This document shows, piece after piece, positions 12,849-24,532 of a DNA stretch of 64,000 bases; position 1 is the stretch's first letter; the number at the start of each line of letters is the position of its first letter. This stretch comes from Aquanectria penicillioides. Its lineage: Eukaryota; Ascomycota; Sordariomycetes; Hypocreales; Nectriaceae. The stretch is from contig PYIU01000009.1 in NCBI GenBank assembly GCA_003415625.1, forward strand, positions 2,976,001 through 3,040,000. Reading direction: 5' to 3'. The notes below the pieces were generated by a model, which was given only the letters and a program-made list of their open reading frames with translations, was not told the DNA's origin and searched no databases. The position numbers were made by a program, and so were the translations under genes.

Positions 12849-13327
12849 CTACTCGTGAAGTGGTTGGAACATGGTGAAGAGTAATGATGTGACGAATAAG
12901 GTCAGCGCCACACGCCTGGGCGGCGTAGTAAATGGGGCCGAGAGCCTTGATGGCGGGGTTGATCCAGACGGGACAGAGGACTCTGTTGCAACATGAATTG
13001 GAAGCGCATCGTTTGCTATGTCTCGGTAGAACTCATCATGTGCAATTAGATCAGGTGCTGACGTGTGAGCAAGATCCGTAATGGATGGTATCTCATTGAA
13101 GGAACAATGAGCAACCCTCATCGGCCAAGCTATCTCGAAATCCCTCGTTCCCAAACGATTGCGACTTTGCTAGCATTGGGTCCGTAGTGCCCAGAGAGGG
13201 GCTCAAAGCGGAGCACTTCCTTCGAGTTATCCACCTTATTTTTAAGCCAAAGTTGCATTGAATTCGTCTCTTCGAAACATTCCCTCAATTCCGCTTCACA
13301 GGGCAACGCAATTTCAGTGGTTGACAT
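12849..13327 (-). CDS. Possible minus-strand hypothetical protein (frame break at about 13143)
   Basis: An open frame from ATG 13327 (MSTTEIALPCEAELRE) runs to a G run (CCC on the plus strand, 13142-13144). A second open frame in another phase then continues to 12849. The two frames abut exactly at the run, as in the other one-base breaks in this window, so together they could be one gene of about 160 aa ending in a hydrophobic C-terminal helix. I recognise no domain. It would be divergent from the acyltransferase gene with only about 60 bp between the starts. It may equally be a chance antisense frame. Confidence 0.25.
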
Positions 13328-13388
13328 CGGCTTATAAACACCACGTGCAGGATTGTGCTGTGGCGAGAGCGCCACTCTCCGCTTGGCC

Positions 13389-14954
13389 ATGAGCAGCTAC
13401 GAAAAGTATACATGGCGACAGACTGCGCCGTTTCACTGGCAACGAGCCATCGACGAAGGCGAGCTCTTTTGGACCAGAGCGGCCAGTAATTTCGACAGCG
13501 GAGGCCGGAGACCCTTTGAAGTCACTGGCCATGTCTCATTGCGTGTTGACAAGGCAAAGGTCCCAAGCGGCCATGGTGTCGGCGATGCCGTGGACGACGC
13601 ACTGCGCAAAGCTTGGTGTCGCATTCGATACGAACATCCCACCATTGCTTCCCAAGTGGTGTTTGATGACCAGACTGAGGAGTTTCACAAGATTTACTGC
13701 GGAGTACCGGAAGCCAGTGAACAAGCTGCCTGGCTCGAAACAACCTTCATCAAAGTTTCTAGTGGTACAACAGGACTCGAGTTTGCAAACTCAGGCCCAC
13801 CAGCGCCAGACTTGCCCACTCTATTCGTCATTGACACTGCTTCCTCTGTCGATTCAACGCAGAAAGGAATCTTCATATGCCGAGATCTAGTCTTTCGTGC
13901 TGGCCATAATGTTATCGACGGTGTCGGAACCCTTATATTATTTGGAAATCTGTTGAAACGAGCATCCGAGGCCCTTGAGCAAGGCAAGGCATATCAGCTA
14001 CCCGCGCTTGATGGCTCCGAAGTTGCAAACCTTAGTCCTCCTTATCGTGTCGCCGCTGCCGTGCCCCCCTCTCCTAGGCCTCTGCACCTTGAGCGTATTC
14101 GTAAAGCACACGCAAGCTTACTCCCTCAGACGAATAGCGAGCAAAACCTCAATACATTGCGTCATCTTCCGCTTCAGTTCAAACATGGCAACATGGCTCC
14201 GGGAAGGCCTCAACGGGAGGAGGTTCTACTTAGCGAAGCTCGTACCGTCGACTTGATAAAAGCTTGCAAAACGTTAGGTGCTACTGTCACGCAAGTCATT
14301 CATGCTGCGGTCCCAATTGTGATGCGGGACGCACTGCCGCGCGGAACTGAAAATCAGCGCCTGAAATATGTTTGCGAGATGATATCGAATGTCCGCTCAA
14401 ATTGCCAAGGGCCCTACAATACGGAATTACACCCCGTCGCAATATACCACTCTGCAATGATGGAAAGTTCTCCTGTGGAGCTCGTACTTCCATCTCAGGC
14501 TGCATCTGCCCCCACCACATCTGAACGAAAGCAAGAATTCTTCGACGTTCTTGAACAAGTTCAGGGACATTATAATAAAGTCCGAGACGACCGAGATATG
14601 AACCATCTTGCCCCCTACTTCTTTTCTGGGTTGATATCAACCATGCCAAAGTTCACACCAAATTCATTACCTGGACCTCCGCCGAAGCCAACGCCATCTG
14701 TTAGTGTCTCAAGTCTTGGACGGGTAGATAGTTTGGTGCCTTCAAAGGTAGGGGCATTTGAGGCCTTTCATCCCTGGGTAACGGGAGATGAGTTATCAAA
14801 TGGTTATGGACTTTTCTTGATAACTCATCGAGGACGGTTGAGCCTGAGCGCAGCCTATAATGAGGCATGGCATGACGAAAAACAAGTTTTGAGCTTTCTA
14901 GAAAGCTGCATCAACTTAGTATCAGAAATGCTCAAAATTGAGAGCGATTCTTAA
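13389..14954 (+). CDS. Tri3-like O-acyltransferase (condensation/CAT-like fold)
   Basis: Predicted acyl-CoA-dependent O-acyltransferase of the condensation/chloramphenicol-acetyltransferase-like superfamily, most like the trichothecene 15-O-acetyltransferase (Tri3) family. Single exon, 521 aa. The start at 13389 gives 'MSSYEKYTWRQTAPFHWQR', resembling the Tri3-type N-terminus. The catalytic HxxxDG motif is present as 'HNVIDG' around residue 180, and the C-terminal half has the second-domain 'VGAFEAFHPWVTGDEL' segment. No polyketide, terpene or peptide synthase gene lies within the window, so there is no sign of a biosynthetic cluster here; the substrate is unknown. Membership of the wider fold is firm; the Tri3-like label is inference. 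Confidence 0.8.
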   Translation: MSSYEKYTWRQTAPFHWQRAIDEGELFWTRAASNFDSGGRRPFEVTGHVSLRVDKAKVPSGHGVGDAVDDALRKAWCRIRYEHPTIASQVVFDDQTEEFHKIYCGVPEASEQAAWLETTFIKVSSGTTGLEFANSGPPAPDLPTLFVIDTASSVDSTQKGIFICRDLVFRAGHNVIDGVGTLILFGNLLKRASEALEQGKAYQLPALDGSEVANLSPPYRVAAAVPPSPRPLHLERIRKAHASLLPQTNSEQNLNTLRHLPLQFKHGNMAPGRPQREEVLLSEARTVDLIKACKTLGATVTQVIHAAVPIVMRDALPRGTENQRLKYVCEMISNVRSNCQGPYNTELHPVAIYHSAMMESSPVELVLPSQAASAPTTSERKQEFFDVLEQVQGHYNKVRDDRDMNHLAPYFFSGLISTMPKFTPNSLPGPPPKPTPSVSVSSLGRVDSLVPSKVGAFEAFHPWVTGDELSNGYGLFLITHRGRLSLSAAYNEAWHDEKQVLSFLESCINLVSEMLKIESDS

Positions 14955-15810
14955 GGATCAAAGAAAATATTTGGTGGTCTAGCTGCCAGAACATTTAAGG
15001 CCTGGCTCCTCGAGCCCCAGTGGCAGATCAACAATAAGAGACTGACAGGCAAATCTGGCACCTGATGGATGAAACGAGTGACGACACCCATTTACATCAT
15101 CGCACTCCTTATCATACCCCGACCTCGCGTGACGTTAGTAATTGTTTCACCTAAGCTGTCACACATTTGTTGAAGAGTCTTCAGTTCTTCACTCAGTGCA
15201 TAGTCAGATACGCCACGTCTAGCTAGCCCGGAGTCATATCATTACGTTTGGGGTTTGGCTGGTGACTAGATTGCAGCCTCTGAGGACCAATACCTGATTC
15301 TAGCAGGCATGCTTCAAACTGTTCCCGTCCTAAGAGAAGCGAAAGAACCGGTGCCCTAGCCCTACGAGGAGCGTAGTAATCCCTGGAGAACCTTTTTTTC
15401 ACCAAAATGCTTTCAATCTCTGTTAATTGTGAACATACTCTTGATTGCACCTTTGGTGTCCTCAATCCAAGTTGAAAATCCAATGTCGGTTGTATAAGTT
15501 CTATGTTAAAGAGCCAAGAACAAGAATATCTGTCGCTGGTAGATGGCCTCTTAAAACAACTATGATACTACGAAGCGCACGAGTAGAATATTGGTGTTCT
15601 GACATGCAGTATTGGTGTTAGCGGTTAAATACTGGGAATAGAATGGTCAAGCCTGGGTCCTGCACAAAATAAACGTAAAATCAGATCATCTCTATTCCGT
15701 GTAAAGGAGGAGAACCCAAGGTTCAATCTGTTTCATCTCATCGAGATATATTGAGTTGCCGACCTGATGCTACCGAACTATCTGCCCATCTGAGCCTAAT
15801 AATACTGCCT
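14955..15810. other. Spacer; one minus-strand coding-like remnant
   Basis: Mostly non-coding. A minus-strand open frame of 86 codons (15223-15483) has a plausible amino-acid composition but no start, no recognisable domain and no partner exon that I could find. It may be a relic exon. Confidence 0.35.
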
Positions 15811-16655
15811 TCACCATATCCTCGTCGCATTCAAGTTACCGATGTGACTCGAAGTTCCATAGCTTGAGTATTCAGCTGGCTCTGCAACAGCATTCGCAGA
15901 TAGAAAGTCACCTTTGTCGGTTGCCAAGGACCAAGTTGCTATCAAAGATCCCGTAGAAAACGGAGCCTGAGGTACCTCCAAATGACTGATTGATACGCCG
16001 CCAGGTTCTGTTCCTAGCTCGGCTTTGATTTCTTCGGACTTTGGTGAGACATGAGTTAAAGTTGGTGAGCTGTCTGTCGTGCTTGAGGGTGACTTGGTAG
16101 CTTCCACTTTACGCAGCCAATAAAGGGCATGCATAGCTGCAAACCTCTTTGCCAACTGAAATTAAGATTAGCTTCATTAGTCGCAGGTTTATTGGTTGTG
16201 TGGTTCTACCTTCCTAGTCGAGAACGTGGGAATTAGTTCCCCGGATTCGCATCCAAAGTCCTCATGTGGAAAAATCACGTCACGCCAGGGCAGGATGCAT
16301 TGACACTGGAAGCCCAGATTCTGGATACCGCCGAATGCTTGAGTGCATTTTTCCTCATTGTACACCGGCGATGGGAGGGACTGAGATTGAGCATATTCTA
16401 ACCAACCCATGTCAGCGATGCTTGTAAGAAGTTCCCCATAGATCCCATACCTTGCAACTCGCTTATGTAGTTCTCAGGCCCGATTGTTGATTCTAAGATA
16501 GTTAAATTAAGCCTATGAAGGGCGAAAATCACCGCAGGGCTCAGGGGCATTGGCTCTCCATTGTTGCTCAAGTTGGTCTCAAGATCTTGAAACCAGTCTT
16601 TTAGTTTTTCTAATTCGACATTTGTGTCAAGAGATTGATTTGCTGCGGAAGACAT
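15811..16655 (-). CDS. Small protein with a dsRNA-binding-domain-like fold
   Basis: Exons on the minus strand are 16655-16451, 16397-16210 and 16155-15811, giving 245 aa; the phase-1 and phase-0 joins keep the frame. The pattern of the middle is that of a double-stranded RNA-binding domain: a beta-rich stretch 'GFQCQCILPWRDVIFPHE', a polar loop, then 'FSTRKLAKRFAAMHALYWL'. The latter matches the C-terminal dsRBD helix, where the K-x-A-K-x-x-A-A core contacts RNA. The first exon is helical and the C-terminal 90 residues are Ser/Thr-rich and probably disordered. No Dicer, RNase III or deaminase domain accompanies it. RNA binding is inferred from the pattern and not shown. Confidence 0.6.
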
Positions 16656-18780
16656 GGTGTTGTTTAAATGTTTTTGGAAACGTTTTCAATGAAGGGAAGG
16701 GTTTCAAGAGTCTTTCGTTCTCAAGTCGATCTGATTCTGGATGCCAGGTCTAACAGTCAGGGAACTATTTATTTTCCTGGGCCAGATCAGGGCATTTATA
16801 ACCCAAAGATGAATAGATCCTGCTCTGGCGAACAGTTTGGGATAGGTTGCCTTCGCAATGACGAAGTATTAGGCGTCCTGGGCCCAGACTGCTCAGTCGC
16901 GCGCCCTCGCAGGCTCTCGAAGATTTACTCAATCATCTTTCCTGAATGAGATAGGCCACGACTATCTCGGGAAACCATTGCATTATGAGGGTGGTATCAG
17001 TTTTGACTCCTGCATTCATCATTGGTTTGAAACATGTCTGTATTATTTAGCGAGCCGAGGCAGACTCACAGGTTGATGGCATGATAATCAGGCGGCGAAT
17101 TGAAAGCCGAGGTCATAATGGTAGGTAGTAGGTGCGGGTTTGCCTTCTGTATGTTGTGAGGGTGCATAGGTTTAGACTCCATGTTGCATTGAAATTGGAT
17201 GTATAAGTAGGGAGATGGATATCGGAATCGTGATTCCCCCCTAAAATCAAGACAGCTTGAAAATACCATGCTGGCACCAAGAATATTGCTAGTTCTTGCT
17301 TAGGGAGTGGGTAGCAAATTCATGCGCGGAGCGCAAGATAAATAGCTGATGCACACATCGAGACCAGGCTCTCATCCTACAAGCAGTGCCGACCCATTCC
17401 ATTTTCAGAACCCACGGCCTGCAGCGTATCATTGACCAGGTGTAAACTGATGCTTGATGAGTTGGCAACAATAAGCCTGCATTCTAGGTTGGGCAGAAAT
17501 ACATCACTATTATTTCTCAACCCAACCAACCAACCCCGGATCTGGATCAATTAGCATTCCACAAATCGTGCTAGGCTATGAGTCGTCTGTTGGAAGATGC
17601 TCACACCATCATGTGAGATGTACCCCGGTCTGATTTGAAATGGTTAGGAGACTCAACTGTGCGATATTATCAATGAAGAGCTATGTATCAAATGAATACC
17701 CATATAGGCCCAAAGATTTTCACGATCGAAGAAGCGTAAGAGTGGGTGAGACATTATGAAGTGGCCATAGGGCTCAAGCTCGGCGATAGAAACTATAGGA
17801 ATTTAACTGAAAAATGCAACGGAACATCAACTATGTAACCGTGTGATGCAATGAATGGGCGCGGCGCCTTGATTCACTGGGTCGCCTCAGCCGGCAGCCT
17901 TGTCAGGCGATCTGCTGTCCATTCTCCATCGGTTTACTGGCATTCACTCAGTCGTGGCCCCAGTGGGCGCACCGGGCAGAGGACGACTCGACCCCGCTTC
18001 AGCTGCCTAGTATACGGAGATAGATCGTTGGCGACACCCAGCCTGGTTCGTTGGCATATATAACCCGATGGGAAAGGTTTTCATCCAGCCTGGGGTTGGC
18101 TCATTCAACGTAGGCCCTGGCCGGCCTAAGTACAGCTCACCCCTCAACATACCCAGACCCCCATATGACTAACTTTGGGTAATTAAGCAGACACGAATTA
18201 GAAAATAACGCGTTGATAATGGGCAATAGTGACTGCAGTAATCGGTATGGATAATTGAGGTTCGACACCAAAAGGACACAGGACACGGCCCCTAGATAAA
18301 CGTCCGATTCAAACCGCGTACTGGTTTAACGTGGTGGAAAAAGTGAATCATTCATTGGTCAAATATGATCTTCCAAAAACCCTTCGCAGATAGGCATTCG
18401 CTCGGACAGAACAAAACCTCCCGATGGTATATCATTGAGTTCGTCGGACATGCCCAAGCATGGCGCATTGAATACCCCAAATCTGGCATAGCCTTCTGCT
18501 TCTTCGATCCATTGGTTTAATGGAGCCAGTTAGCCCAAATCGGTGCCTCCGCCGATCTGGGCAGATCACCGAGCAGGGGTGAGTGGAGGAGACGGCGCAT
18601 GGAATTACCCATTATGAGGCAATCTGCTTCATGGATGGGAAGGTTCGGATACGGCATGCTTTCGAATGACGTCTCAAGAATGAATATTTCTGGGTCTAAA
18701 GCTGATGGCATTGGATAGAATTATCTCTAAAATCTCCTATCTGACAACTCTAAGGTAAAGTCACTGCGATAGCAAGTTGA
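16656..18780. other. Long AT-rich spacer
   Basis: I see no conserved gene. A more GC-rich island lies at about 17850-18060 with no recognisable coding content. The right end runs into the amidase pseudogene, whose missing 5' half is not found here. Confidence 0.5.
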
Positions 18781-19810
18781 ATGTAATCATTGAATGGACA
18801 AAGTCCACACTTGCTGCAAGTACGTGGCCCTGCAGGTGCCCAGGGCATCTTCGGCAACTGCCCTATGGTAGCGTCACCACTGTCCCCAAGAATGTATACT
18901 GCTGGCTTCCTAGCACGGGATCCTTACCTTTGGGACAAAGCAATTGCGGTATTGTCAAGGAGAACCACACTTCTTACAGAACTCGCCCAACGTATCCCAA
19001 AATGCTGTATACACTAGACTTTCCGACGACAAACACCACTACAGCGAATAGGCTCAACCAATTCGCTTCTGACCTTGCCGTTTTCCTAAAAAAAAATCTA
19101 ATTACGCCTCTGGATATGAATAAAGAATGGGAAACCACAGGTCCCGCGGAGGTAAAGGGACACACCATTTCTGAGCTTCTATATCTTACGTTCACTACCC
19201 TTATAGCCAAGGACCAAATCCGGTTGCTTGGTGATCCTTTTTGAAAAGATTACGCAGGTAAATTAGCATGACTAAAATGAAGAAGCCAATGCTGATATGC
19301 TTATCTTGTCGCTGTTCATGATGGCCGTCTACCATTTGTGGACCCTGTTCCCCTGGCTCGCTGAGCATGGGGTGAAACGCAATCTGAGAGCAACTTGCCG
19401 AAGCCATGGCAAACAAGACCCTTTTCATGGACTGGTTGAACCAAAAGATTCTCCCCCGGGCCCTAAATTCTAAAACTTGCTCATCTGGTCTTATATTGCC
19501 CACAGACAGCACAGGATACTATGGGAACCGGAACCGATACCTCAACCCACCGACACTTCCATTTGGATTTTCCAACGGAGAAATCGCCATCTTTACTGAG
19601 ACGCTTGAAAACGTTTTCCTACTTGGCTAGATTCCTGTGTCCAGCACCATCACGAACCACACTGAATTTCTGCCGGTAACAGTCGACGTGATTGCAGCCA
19701 AGGGATGGGATGGCCTCGTTGCTCAAGTTGCAAAGGACATTGTTGAAGCTGGAATTCTTGTAATTCCCAAGGTCGGGTCAGGACTTGGTAGAGGGGAAAT
19801 CTTCTTCTAA
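18781..19810 (+). pseudogene. Amidase remnant, 5'-truncated with frameshifts and a stop
   Basis: Pieces of one amidase-signature-type protein lie in order in different frames. They are 'RGPAGAQGIFGN' with 'SPRMYTAGFLARDPYLWD' (about 18820-18945), 'YPKMLYTLDFPTTNTTTANR' (about 18990-19060) to a break near 19240, 'VANKTLFMDWLNQKILPRAL' (about 19404), 'LPFGFSNGEIAIFTET' (about 19560) and 'NHTEFLPVTVDVIAAKGWD' (about 19655). A TAG interrupts the frame at 19628-19630, and at least three frame changes are needed. The N-terminal half with the catalytic Ser-Ser-Lys region is absent. The TAG could be a C-to-T change of a CAG codon. No function is expected. Confidence 0.75.
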
Positions 19811-20033
19811 TGAGTGAATGAGGCCAAATAGGATTCGTGCACTACAGTTCAACACTTATGCATACGGGCCATGTGGTAAAACTATTTGCGGTCATTGTAT
19901 CATGAGTAATCCGTAGAGAGTATCCCCATTTATATACATAGAGGATGGGATCTCACCCTGAGTTAATCTCGACGTCCTTGCCTTAATAACCGACTTAACT
20001 ACGCTGGCTAAAACATGTATGCATATATAGAGC

Positions 20034-22007
20034 TTATTCATAAGATCGACCATTGTCAAGGTCAACCGTAAAGCCAGCTTCAGTCTTGCTCCTAACTTCT
20101 TCAACGGTGACGCCAGGCGCCAACTCGGTCAAAGTGAGAGTGCCTTCCTTTCGGTTCACCTCAAAGACACACTGCCAATTGTTAGTATTTAAAGGATCCC
20201 TCGGTGCAGAGCAACACTCACCAAATCAGTAATAATAGTGCTGACAACGCGGGCTCCCGTCAAGGGCAGAGTGCATTGCTGCATAATCTTGGACGAGCCG
20301 TCCTTGGCTACGTGCTCAGTGGCAACGACAATCTTTGTATTGTCTGGGTTGGCAACCAAGTCCATGGCGCCTCCCATGCCCTTGAAGACCTTGCCAGGAA
20401 TCATATAATTTGCCAGGTCTCCATTGGCGCCCACTTGAAGGGCCTGTGTAATGAATTAGTACTGAGGGGTTCAGACGGCGTCGGTTCACTTACGCCCAAA
20501 ATAGAGACATCTACGTGTCCGCCGCGGATCATGCCAAAAGACTCGGTAGAATCAAAGCATGAAGCTCCAGGAACAAGAGTAACGGTTTCTTTACCGGCGT
20601 TGACAATATCTCTGAAAAAAGGTTATAATTAAAATCAAAGGCATTTTCGAGAAACTCACGGGTCCACCTCGTCTGCGGTGGGATAAGGACCCATTCCCAA
20701 GATACCATTCTCAGACTGGATCCAAACCTTTCTATCGGCGGGGAGCAAAGAAGCTGCCAGAGTGGGAATACCTGAACGATTGTTAGATTTCCCCCCCCAA
20801 AATTCCCAATAATACAATTCTTACCAACTCCGAGGTTAACATAGTAGCCTTGCTTCAACTCCTTGGCAGCGCGCTTCGCAATGCGGATACGCTTCAGCTG
20901 GGCCTCGTTCGCAGGCTTAGCATCCTTGGCGGCTCCATCATCTCGGAGCTTCAACACCTCAATCTTCTTCTCCTCTGTTGACGGAACAATGCGGTCGACA
21001 AAGATACCGGGCAAGTTGACGTCGTTGGGGTTAATTTCGCCGACCTCGACAATGTTTTCCGCCTCGACAATGGTCAGCTTGGCGGCCTTGGCCATGATGG
21101 GTCCGAAAGCCTTGGTCGCATATCTAGGAGTAGTGTTAGACTGGCGGCGATGCGATGATCCAGAATGAGTCAGAATAGTACCTAAAAACACAGTTTCCTT
21201 CCTTGTCGGCCTTCCATGCCCGAATAATGGCCACATCGCCAGTTAGGGAAGTCTCCATGAGGAATGTTCGGCCATGAAACTCCCGAGCCTCCCTCTTTCG
21301 CCCCTTTTCAACCACGGCGCCGGACTTGTCCAACCGTACGGGAATTTCACCATCCTGGAGGAGAGTATCTGTGCCAAATTAGTTTTATCTTCACACTCGA
21401 CGCTGGGGTTGCGCTTACGGGCGGCTGTTGGGGTGAAGAAGGCCGGGATGCCAGCACCACCAGCTCGGATCCTCTCAGCCAAAGTTCCTTGAGGGCACAG
21501 CTCAATTGCCAGCTCTCCCGTCAGGTACTTCTTTTCCAAGACCTTATTATTGCCGAGGTATGATAGAATGAGTCGGTTTACTTGTCCACCGCTCGTCAAC
21601 ACCGACAGTCCGCCCTTTCCCTCCTGTCCAGCGTTGTTGGAGACCGCGGTGAGTGAGTGCAACGACTCGGGTCCTCTGCGGCGGAGTGCGGCAATGAGAG
21701 TGTCTGAACTGCCGGTTAGTTCGGATCATGGATCCCGCCCGGATGGCAATCGGCGCAACTTGCCTGCAACACCGCATAGGCCGAATCCCGAGCTCAGAAT
21801 GGTCGATCCGCTCTTAACATCTGCTACGGCAGCATCCGCATCCTTGAATAGCTTCGATTTCTGCTGGGCGGAGAGAAACGTCCTCGTCGACGAGAAGTTG
21901 CGGCTTCGGCGCTGTGTGTCTCGGATCGTGAAGGTGCACACCCACACGGACGGTCTCGCGGCGAAGCACTCGCGTGCGCGAATTGTCATTAGCATTGATT
22001 TCGACAT
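20034..22007 (-). CDS. Succinyl-CoA:3-ketoacid CoA-transferase, mitochondrial
   Basis: Transfers CoA from succinyl-CoA to acetoacetate (ketone-body use) or, as reported for some fungi, between acetate or propionate and succinyl-CoA. Eight exons: 22007-21764, 21703-21419, 21368-21182, 21123-20825, 20771-20660, 20611-20494, 20443-20222 and 20171-20034; 534 aa, normal for the family. An N-terminal basic, Ser-rich segment (to about residue 45) looks like a mitochondrial presequence. The alpha part starts at '[17 protein letters not shown]' and the beta part at '[21 protein letters not shown]'. The catalytic Glu lies in '[13 protein letters not shown]', and 'GGAMDLV' follows near the end. The first intron has a GC donor (gcaagt at 21763). 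The reading frame is intact throughout. Confidence 0.93.
21704..21763 (-). other. GC-AG intron in the CoA-transferase gene
   Basis: On the minus strand the donor reads GCAG|gcaagt and the acceptor gttcag|AC, 60 bp, phase 1. Splicing joins 'GLCGVA' to '[11 protein letters not shown]'. No GT donor gives this join. Confidence 0.8.
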
Positions 22008-23756
22008 CTTTTCACTCCTGGATCTGTATGATTGAACTGAAAGAGAAAGATTGGAGACCAGCATCCTTATGATAATCGGGGAGTGATCGGTGTCATATTT
22101 GGGCCCGAGGAAAGCTGGGTCCATCGGCAGTAGAATTGGGGCCGAAGGTCCACAAACGCGAGCCCTTGATTCGGGGGGCATTTGTAGCACCGCTCGGTGA
22201 GGATGCCGCGTGACGTCACTTGGCTACGATTTCTGCACCTGAATAATATATATTAGGTAAAATAGGAGAATTTCAGTCAGTTTGTCCCAGTTTCGACGCT
22301 GAAGTAAATAATTTGAGGGCCGGATTATGGAGATGTGAGCTGCCGCCTGTGTTGTGTATTGTGGGTACGAATCGCTCCACAAACATCTCAATCATACATC
22401 CAGAATAGGCAAGAAACTAATATAGGGCGATACACGCGCTAAGGCGCCTTGTCAAGCTCAGATGCCCGAGGTAAATTATTATAGATATGGGCGGATTATC
22501 GGATAAGTTCATCGTCAACGCACTCAGTCGGCTAACTTCCCACCAGTTCCCGCAGACAATTGTTTTGGAAGGCTTCATCCGAAAATCAGTGAAAAAGTGT
22601 ATACCATTAGAATTTTCTTAGCGTTCAACGAGAGTTGTTCTACTTCAACATATCATTCGTCTAGCCATCCAATTTATCACGTGTTTTTCTGGCATTTTCA
22701 ATAAACCACCGGGGTAGCATCACAGAAGTTTGTGGTTATGTCATATGCATCTTGGTCAATGTTGCATAGGGTAGCACTGGAAATGAGTATCAAGCAACGA
22801 ATGTTGGCTTGAATTTGCCTATAGCGAATAATTGGGCTCTGCGGTGGCAGAGTTAGATGATATGAAGGCGCTAAATCATATCATCTACGAATCTATCGCA
22901 GTTTACATACTAGGCTAATAAGAATTGGTTTGCCGTTTGTAAAGGCGTTTGTTGCCATTCCTCAACGTAGCTCTAACCCGCCATCTGTGGTATGTTGATG
23001 ATGCGACCACTAGCCTTCCGTTGATTCAATATGGACGACCACTATCTTGGTGATTTGCTAGTTGACACTCATCATGGGTGGCCAACAACCACTTAGAATT
23101 CACATGAGTACAGCTGTGAGGGCGTTGAACTCGGAAGGTTTAATCATTGATGTCGTCAGTACGTGAGAGTAGGTCGCATGGCTCCCGGCTAGGGATGAGA
23201 AAAGATCAAGAGAATCCTGACTAATGGATAATGTACTCATACTACTTGTAATTTTAGGGGAAGGATCTGGATATTAGGCTAAACATGGTGCTTCAATGCA
23301 TCGTTCAGGTAATTGAACGCATCAGCAAACTGTATTCCGCACTTGGGTTACATCAGGAGCTCATAAGGCCACCTAAATTTCACGTCACATCGGGTAGAAA
23401 GCTTTCCGATTACGAACCATTGAAACCGGCCACAGAATTTGATTTATGAGCTTTTTGAATCCCTGGCAACTAAAGGGTGACGTACTAAGCCCTTAGCTTG
23501 AAGGAATTACCAACAGTAGCCAGGAATGAAAATTAGACACAGTGTCAGTACTTACAGCCATTGTTTGGCGGTCTTGTCGCCCGTTCACACACAATGTGCA
23601 CAGCTCATGTCTCATTTTGATCAAGTCGGAGATTCTTTGACTACGAAAGTTAGAATCGGAGTATCCGAAACTTCGAAACTTCGAAACCAGTGACCCTCTT
23701 TTACCCGGTTACAAACTGCTAATATCACAAAGCTGACACGACAGGCCATGATCTGG
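22008..23756. other. AT-rich intergenic spacer
   Basis: The first few hundred bases upstream of the CoA-transferase start are its presumed promoter. I see no conserved coding or RNA gene in the rest. Confidence 0.5.
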
Positions 23757-24532
23757 CTAAGTGCTGGTCTTGGGCCATTTCCAGAACATATTGGCTCCCT
23801 CAACATCTGCCAAAGGATTTCCATCGCCCTGTCTGCCGCTACCGAATTGCTCCTCAAACCCGCATTTGATGTAGAACTCGTCCTTGCCCAAGGCGCTGAC
23901 CACTGACGCACAAACACCCTCAGCCTCGGCTTGGTCGAGGCCCCATTGCACAAGTTTGCGGCCAATATTTTCCCCCTGGAAATCAGGGCGTACTGCCAAT
24001 GCTTCGAGATACCACGATTCGGCGCGCTTGCCTGTCCATATCGTATCGAAGTGAGGATACGCCCTCTCTATGATGTCTTCCTCCTTGGGGTCGCTTGCAC
24101 GGCTAGGCCAGGCCCAAGCATGGATATTCATGGCAACAGAAGACAGAGGTTTGAGCAGATTTCCTGCGTCGATGAATTAGCTTCGAAGAGCAAGATTCAG
24201 AGGGGTGATTGAAAAATTTACTCACGAGGATCCAGGTATGAGCACTCCAGCTTCTGGCCCCCGTCTCCCAACCTTGCCCATTGCGCGATGCCGGCAATGA
24301 CCTCGCGGCCGGCCTCATCTTTTCCCACGGCGACGAGCCATCGCCAGCGGTAGTCCCAATAGTTGACGCGCGCCCTCCGCAGCCAGTACAAATCTACATC
24401 GTCGGGGTGCTCGTTGCGATGAGGATGTATCAGTTCGCCAAACAAGTTGTCCTCCCAAAAGGCCTGTGCCATCACGTGGGCAATCTCGGGGAGTTCCGAG
24501 TAGCGCGCATCGCGCAACACAACCTCAGACAT
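23757..24532 (-). CDS. GNAT-family N-acetyltransferase
   Basis: Predicted acetyl-CoA-dependent N-acetyltransferase. Exons are 24532-24226 and 24163-23757, phase 1; 237 aa. The N-terminus 'MSEVVLRDARYSELPEIAHV' is the typical first GNAT strand and helix. The acetyl-CoA site (motif A) is visible as 'LEALAVRPDFQGENIGRKLV', the R/Q-x-x-G-x-G/A-like loop, followed by a motif B-like 'VVSALGKDEFYIKCGFEE'. A long insertion (residues about 40-75) is common in fungal members. There is no targeting signal; the acceptor substrate is unknown. Confidence 0.87.

Noticed and set aside
13389..14954. Trichothecene-type biosynthetic cluster
   Set aside because: Only one acyltransferase-like gene; no terpene synthase, P450s or pathway regulator in the window.
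15223..15483. Minus-strand 86-codon frame as part of a regulator gene
   Set aside because: No DNA-binding domain or linked exon could be found; kept only as a possible relic.
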